From: Rapidithrix thailandica
GTDB lineage: Bacteria > Bacteroidota > Bacteroidia > Cytophagales > Flammeovirgaceae
Direction of reading: 5' to 3'
Assembly (NCBI RefSeq): GCF_039710355.1
Contig: NZ_JBDKWZ010000022.1
Span: 1 to 64,000, forward strand
Length of the DNA: 64,000 nucleotides
Both the position numbers and the translations under genes were made by a program. How positions within the stretch are numbered: position 1 is the stretch's first letter; each line of letters starts with the position of its first letter. The notes beneath the pieces are model-generated. The model made no database searches. It had not been told where the DNA came from and saw only the letters and a program-made list of their open reading frames with translations. This document shows positions 59,997 to 64,000 of the stretch, piece after piece.

Positions 59997-61403
59997 ATGG
60001 CAACCAGAGGAGGTTTTTCAAGTAAATTTGGATTTATTGCAGCGGCAGCCGGATCGGCCGTGGGATTAGGTAACTTATGGGGGTTCCCATTTGAAGTCGC
60101 AGACGGGGGAGGGGCGGCTTTCGTCTTGATCTACCTTGTTTGTTGTTTTGTTTTATGTTTCCCCGTGATGGTTACAGAAATTGCCATAGGTAGAAAAACC
60201 GGATTAAACCCGGTGGGGGCATTCAAATCTTTAGGATATAAAAACTGGAATATAATAGGAAAGTTAGGCGTGCTCAGTGGCGTCTTGATCCTCTCTTATT
60301 ACAATGTGGTAGCCGGTTGGGCATTTGGCTATTTTTTGGAATTGGTACAAGGGCGCTTTGAGATCGGTTCGGAATTCGGAACCTTTACTGCAAATTTTAC
60401 TAAAGTAGGCTTGTATGCTATTTTGTTTATGTTTGCCACGGCCTTTATCGTTTCCAAAGGCATCGCCAGCGGTATTGAAAAAGCTGCAAAAATATTAATG
60501 CCCAGTTTGATTATTTTGATACTGATGCTAGTGATATATGCCGTTACCTTAGAGCATGCCACCGAAGGGCTTCAATTCTATTTGATTCCCGATTTCTCTA
60601 AAATTAACCTGGAAGTTGTTTACGATGCGTTAGGGCAAGCATTTTTCTCTCTCTCTTTAGGAATGGGAGCGTTGATCACGTACGGGAGTTATGTATCCAA
60701 AAATGACAATATCATTTCTTCTGCAGCACTGATCACCTTAGCCGATATTGGAATCGCATTTATTGCCGGATTGATGATGTTCCCTTTTGTAGCGTATTTG
60801 TTAAATGGAAATATGGACCAAATCCCTTCGGGAGCCGGGTTGATTTTCGTGACCTTGCCAGGAGTGTTTGAAACCTTAGGACCCAATTTGGGGGTCATTA
60901 TCGGGGCGGCTTTCTTCTTATTGTTATCCTTTGCCGCTCTCACCTCTACCGTTTCTTTATTAGAGGTTCCCGTATCGTATTTGGTGGATGAGCATCAAAT
61001 CAGAAGGAATCGCGCGGTATGGTTAGTGGCTTTAGGGATCTTTTTAGTGGGAATTCCATCGCTGTTGGCCAATGGGGGCAGTGATTTCTTCTCCCAGTTT
61101 ATTACCTATTTTGGCGCTGAAAAAGCCGTGGACTTTATGAGCTTTCTGGGGCACCTGGCCAATGATACATTCCTTCCTCTGGGGGGATTGATGATCGTTT
61201 CTTTTGCAGCTTATATTTGGAAAAAGGAACAGTTGTACAATGAAATTGAAACGGGAAATAGTAATTTCAAAGGCTCCTTTATCGAAAAATACATTGGTTT
61301 TGCGATTACTTATATCTGTCCGGTCATTTTAGGGATGATTTTTATCTTAACCGTGTTGAACCGCTTCTTCGGCATAGACCTTCTCGGACAGTTTACCGCT
61401 TAA
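59997..61403 (+). CDS. Sodium-dependent symporter, SNF/NSS family
   Basis: Inner membrane transporter of 468 residues with about 11-12 membrane segments. The N-terminal family signature FSSKFGFIAAAAGSAVGLGNLWGFPF is complete, with the sodium-binding AAxxGSAVGLGN (AAAAGSAVGLGNLW), and SLSLGMGALITYGSYV is the segment 6 to 7 region. Bacterial members usually import amino acids, such as LeuT-type proteins. The substrate here is unknown. Confidence 0.93.
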   Translation: MATRGGFSSKFGFIAAAAGSAVGLGNLWGFPFEVADGGGAAFVLIYLVCCFVLCFPVMVTEIAIGRKTGLNPVGAFKSLGYKNWNIIGKLGVLSGVLILSYYNVVAGWAFGYFLELVQGRFEIGSEFGTFTANFTKVGLYAILFMFATAFIVSKGIASGIEKAAKILMPSLIILILMLVIYAVTLEHATEGLQFYLIPDFSKINLEVVYDALGQAFFSLSLGMGALITYGSYVSKNDNIISSAALITLADIGIAFIAGLMMFPFVAYLLNGNMDQIPSGAGLIFVTLPGVFETLGPNLGVIIGAAFFLLLSFAALTSTVSLLEVPVSYLVDEHQIRRNRAVWLVALGIFLVGIPSLLANGGSDFFSQFITYFGAEKAVDFMSFLGHLANDTFLPLGGLMIVSFAAYIWKKEQLYNEIETGNSNFKGSFIEKYIGFAITYICPVILGMIFILTVLNRFFGIDLLGQFTA

Positions 61404-61427
61404 GCAACCCACCCGGTTATATTTTCG

Positions 61428-61463
61428 AATCCCCCTGTCTCACAATGAGGTTGGGGGATTTTT
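61428..61463 (+). terminator. Terminator after the symporter gene
   Basis: AATCCCCC pairs with GGGGGATT, with an inner CTCA/TGAG pairing, and T residues follow. Confidence 0.7.
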
Positions 61464-61849
61464 GTTTCCTACCGGAAAAGTAACCCGTTATGACGAAAGT
61501 TTGACTTCATAACAATGCAAAACTGTTAAAAAGACAGAGAGCAAAACCTTGCACTAAACTACTTGTTAGTACCCGAATATCCTCCCTTCCCATGCCACTG
61601 ATCGCCTGTTGTAAGAGGTGAGTTATATACCTCTTTATAGTGAGTATTGAAATTGTATTATTCAAATACTAGGTATAGTATAGAAAGTAAATTTTAAGTA
61701 AAGGAATTATTAAACTTAAAAAAATATTGTTAACTTAAAACATATCCAGCCAAAAAATGATTATCCTATAACAATGCATACCAAAGTATTGTATTCGCTT
61801 TTAACTCCTATGGTCGTTTATTCTTTACTATATTATTTTAATATCGATT
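61464..61849. other. Intergenic region, nothing recognised
   Basis: A+T-rich region before the lipoprotein gene. An ATG frame at 61773 enters the lipoprotein gene in another frame and is not supported. AGAGGT/ACCTCT near 61614-61634 is a weak inverted repeat. Confidence 0.5.
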
Positions 61850-62413
61850 ATGAAACTGTCAACTTCACTTTTCGCTCTATTGGCACTTGCCTTGGCAAGT
61901 TGTATGAATTATAATGAGTATTTAGTCGAGTCGGATTATAGTTACCAAGGAAAGTTTAAAAATTATCGCTCTTATAAGTTTATCAATCAAATTAGTGCCG
62001 TTCCTGATTCCAGCATTTATAATCCTATCATTGAAGATGCTATTGCCTACCGGATGAAACTACAAGGCTATCGAATGGACGATAGCAAGCCCAACCTACT
62101 GGTATCCTATAAGATTTTTTTCAACGATCTTGAATTCAGAGGATACAACCAACCTAAAATCGAATATTGGGTGAAAACGGAAAATGATGAAGAAGCTTAT
62201 GATCCCATCGAATACGATTTGAAACGGGGAACATTGTTGATCTTATTTTTTGACCGCAAAAGAGAAAAAGTCGTTTGGCAAGGATATGCAAGTGGAGTAT
62301 TTGGGAATAAATATTTTGACAACAATCGCTATTTAAAAAGAGCTGTTCGCTCCATCTTTGACCAGTACCAATTCTTAGCCGAAGGGTTTATGGTCGAAAG
62401 AAAAGGAAACTAA
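61850..62413 (+). CDS. DUF4136 lipoprotein
   Basis: A 187-residue lipoprotein. The signal sequence MKLSTSLFALLALALASC has lipobox LASC, so Cys18 would be lipidated. The mature part follows DUF4136: YRSYKFI, IIEDAIAYRMKLQGYRMDDSKPNLLVSYKI, KRGTLLILFFDRKREKVVWQGYASGVF and a final helix. Such proteins sit in the periplasm or outer membrane of Bacteroidota and have no known activity. A very stable terminator follows. Confidence 0.88.
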   Translation: MKLSTSLFALLALALASCMNYNEYLVESDYSYQGKFKNYRSYKFINQISAVPDSSIYNPIIEDAIAYRMKLQGYRMDDSKPNLLVSYKIFFNDLEFRGYNQPKIEYWVKTENDEEAYDPIEYDLKRGTLLILFFDRKREKVVWQGYASGVFGNKYFDNNRYLKRAVRSIFDQYQFLAEGFMVERKGN

Positions 62414-62447
62414 AATTCGTGTTCTCAGTAAAACTTCAATGCAATAC

Positions 62448-62493
62448 ACAAAACCTCCAATTGGGAAGGGATACTCCCAATTGGAGGTTTTGT
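62448..62493. terminator. Terminator after the DUF4136 gene
   Basis: A perfect 19-base stem (ACAAAACCTCCAATTGGGA and complement) with an 8-base loop. The A and T tracts are short, but the stem is very stable. Confidence 0.75.
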
Positions 62494-62840
62494 AGTATAC
62501 CCTCTATGCATATGCAAGCCCCTTCTTCATTTAAGCCGGCTATAAGAGTTGAGCCATTCTTGTTGTAATGCCATTGCATTAGGAAAATGCAATAAAATCA
62601 ACTAAATAGTACATGGTGGGGGCTGTATTCCTACAGCTCCGTACTTCTTGTGACTTTAAAAAGAAAAGCCGGTTCCTTTTCCTATTGAAGAATTCTGTAT
62701 CGTTTTTTTATAAAAGACAAGAAGAATTGATTTTATTCTTTCCAAAGATTTGTTAATTTTTATGTGTAAAAATTTGAAATTTAGCACATCCTGGATACCT
62801 TAGTAAAGTGAAAATTATTGTACCGTAAATACAATTTGGT
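62494..62840. other. Non-coding region with two hairpins
   Basis: ATTGCATT pairs with AATGCAAT around 62572-62592. A longer hairpin is at 62608-62645: AGTAC/GTACT outside and GGGGCTGTA/TACAGCTCC inside, with a TTCC loop. No promoter for the small gene at 62841 is clear. The paired segments may be part of a small RNA. Confidence 0.4.
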
Positions 62841-63092
62841 ATGCTTTCTATACTTCAATTCAAGGAGCTGTCGAAAGACGAAAAGCTAAAACAAATATTG
62901 GATAAAGGGATCGTATTGTGCAGTAGGAATTTTGCCAATAAAAAGGTTTTTCTTTATGCATTGGATAAGTTCTATGTGGAGATCTGGTTCAATCAGAATA
63001 TGGATTCCATTGAGAATATCCTTCCTTTTACAACGACCAGATGCTTGAAGGCTTACCTTGACAAAATTGATATAACAGACGGGTTTCAGTAA
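62841..63092 (+). CDS. Unknown small protein
   Basis: An 83-residue protein not recognised: MLSILQFKELSKDEKLKQILDKGIVL, then KKVFLYALDKFYVEIWFNQNM and a helix. No signal peptide. The sequence is plausible as an alpha/beta domain, with a beta-strand pair (VFLYALDKFYVEIWF) often seen in small conserved proteins of Bacteroidota. It converges on ribF with an 18-base gap. Function unknown. Confidence 0.65.
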   Translation: MLSILQFKELSKDEKLKQILDKGIVLCSRNFANKKVFLYALDKFYVEIWFNQNMDSIENILPFTTTRCLKAYLDKIDITDGFQ

Positions 63093-63110
63093 ACCTGTAA
63101 AGGCTCATGT

Positions 63111-64000
63111 TTAAGAATTTAACACGGTAAGTGTGTCTTCCTTGTCGCGGGCAATTTGATCGCGTAGCTCTTCCATGGAGTTAAATTTAAGCTCCTCTCT
63201 CAAATATTTTTTCAATAAGATTGTCAGATATTCTCCATAGATCTCTTGATCAAAATCAAAGAGGTTTACTTCAATCGTAGTGCTGAGGTTCTCTTTTAAG
63301 GTGGGCCGGTTGCCAATGTTTAGCATGCCCTGGTACGTTCCCCCCTGATATAAAACTTCTACCGCATAAATCCCGGTTCGGGGAATTAATTTAAATCGCT
63401 CTGAAATTTCCAGATTGGCCGTGGGATAACCCAGTTTCCTGCCGATTTTGTCACCATGCACCACTTTTCCACTCAAACTGTAATCATGCCCCAAATACTT
63501 ATTGGCAATATCCACTTGGCCTTCTGCCAAGGCCTGACGTATTTTGGTGGAACTGACCGTGACTTCCTTGACTTCCTGGGGAGGAATTTCTTCTACTTCA
63601 AACCCAAAAGAAGTAGCATTTTGCCGGAGGTACTCAAAGCTCCCTTCCCTGTTTTTGCCAAATCGATGGTCATAGCCGATGACTAATTTTTTGGTTTTTA
63701 ATTGATTGATAATGATTTTTTTGATAAAGTCAGTAGAGCTGAGTTGAGCAAACTCCGGAGAGAATTCTGCAATAACCAAGTGGTCGATGCCGTAACGCTC
63801 AAAAAGGGCAATTTTTTCCTCTAGGGTGGAGAGGAGTTTAAGGTCCGTTTGCTCCGGGAATAAAACAAGGCGTGGGTGAGGCCAAAAAGTGAGTACTATA
63901 CTTTCCCCCCCTTCCTTCCGGGCAATCTCTTTCAAACGGGAAAGGATTTTTTGATGACCGATATGAATGCCGTCAAACGTTCCACTGGTGACAATGGATT
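63111..64000 (-). CDS. ribF: Bifunctional riboflavin kinase/FAD synthetase, cut at the window edge
   Basis: RibF makes FMN and FAD from riboflavin. The frame is open to 64000, and its first visible codons read SIVTSGTFDGIHIGHQKIL, the nucleotidyl-transfer HxGH site, so the gene starts outside the window. The FAD synthetase part continues with LTFWPHPRLVLFPE and LVIGYDHRFGKNREG. The C-terminal riboflavin kinase part has VVHGDKIGRKLGYPTANLE, GIYAVEV, GMLNIGNRPTL and VNLFDFDQEIYGE. About 295 residues are seen, so only the first 10-15 are missing. Starting at the internal Met 63935 would lose the active site. Confidence 0.95.
   Translation of the reverse strand, partial: SIVTSGTFDGIHIGHQKILSRLKEIARKEGGESIVLTFWPHPRLVLFPEQTDLKLLSTLEEKIALFERYGIDHLVIAEFSPEFAQLSSTDFIKKIIINQLKTKKLVIGYDHRFGKNREGSFEYLRQNATSFGFEVEEIPPQEVKEVTVSSTKIRQALAEGQVDIANKYLGHDYSLSGKVVHGDKIGRKLGYPTANLEISERFKLIPRTGIYAVEVLYQGGTYQGMLNIGNRPTLKENLSTTIEVNLFDFDQEIYGEYLTILLKKYLREELKFNSMEELRDQIARDKEDTLTVLNS

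Noticed and set aside
1..64000. CRISPR array, prophage or integrated plasmid
   Set aside because: No spaced direct repeats, integrase, phage structural gene or complete transposase is visible in the window.

Overview
The window looks like a chromosomal segment of a Bacteroidota bacterium, most likely order Cytophagales. The evidence is a type IX secretion sorting domain, a PorT protein, two PorE-like TPR/PD40/OmpA proteins, many cell-envelope proteins, promoters of the TAnnTTTG (-7) and TTG (-33) type, weak Shine-Dalgarno sites, and about 40% G+C by eye. The taxonomic call is inference. There is no rRNA, tRNA, CRISPR array, intact insertion sequence or prophage.

Region by region. 1-6144: the start of a leftward gene at the edge, then a sugar locus for the lipid A-core sugar Kdo and its 8-amino form: kdnA-like aminotransferase, kdnB-like oxidase, kdsA, an aldolase-CBS fusion in the place expected for the arabinose-5-phosphate isomerase, and a KdsC-like phosphatase. 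6147-10250 (minus): H-NOX haem sensor, three-PAS hybrid histidine kinase and LytTR regulator in one operon, probably sensing NO or O2. 10760-12130: a nucleotide-sugar dehydrogenase homologue without its catalytic cysteine. 12297-18670: an accessory stretch of small secreted or unknown proteins, including two pairs of paralogues, two copies of a MITE-like repeat and one other inverted-repeat element. 19065-22019: NarL-type regulator and TPR histidine kinase. 22390-26765: trkA-trkH and purB. 26860-33483: unknown and lipocalin-like proteins, asnB, and an outer membrane protein, with strong hairpins between 31546 and 31972. 33915-40948 (minus): a complete trpEGDCFBA operon preceded by a previously unmarked leader: a 20-codon peptide with three consecutive Trp codons, an intrinsic terminator and a matching antiterminator. 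41246-45399: an SDR, a small secreted protein, and sufS-sufE-sufT-bacilliredoxin behind a palindromic operator. 45572-53517: two PorE-like proteins around ubiE-porT and a DUF1080 protein. 53583-58515: a 36-residue membrane peptide, a class III adenylate cyclase, a metallo-beta-lactamase-fold protein with two cyclic-nucleotide-binding-like domains, and an unknown protein. 58793-64000: gap, a sodium symporter, a DUF4136 lipoprotein, a small unknown protein and ribF running off the edge.

The points most worth following are the aldolase-CBS fusion in the Kdo8N locus, the trp attenuator, the cyclase plus MBL/CNB pair, the H-NOX operon with LytTR output, and the cysteine-less dehydrogenase. All calls rest on reading the sequence and on remembered family motifs. 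No database search was run.
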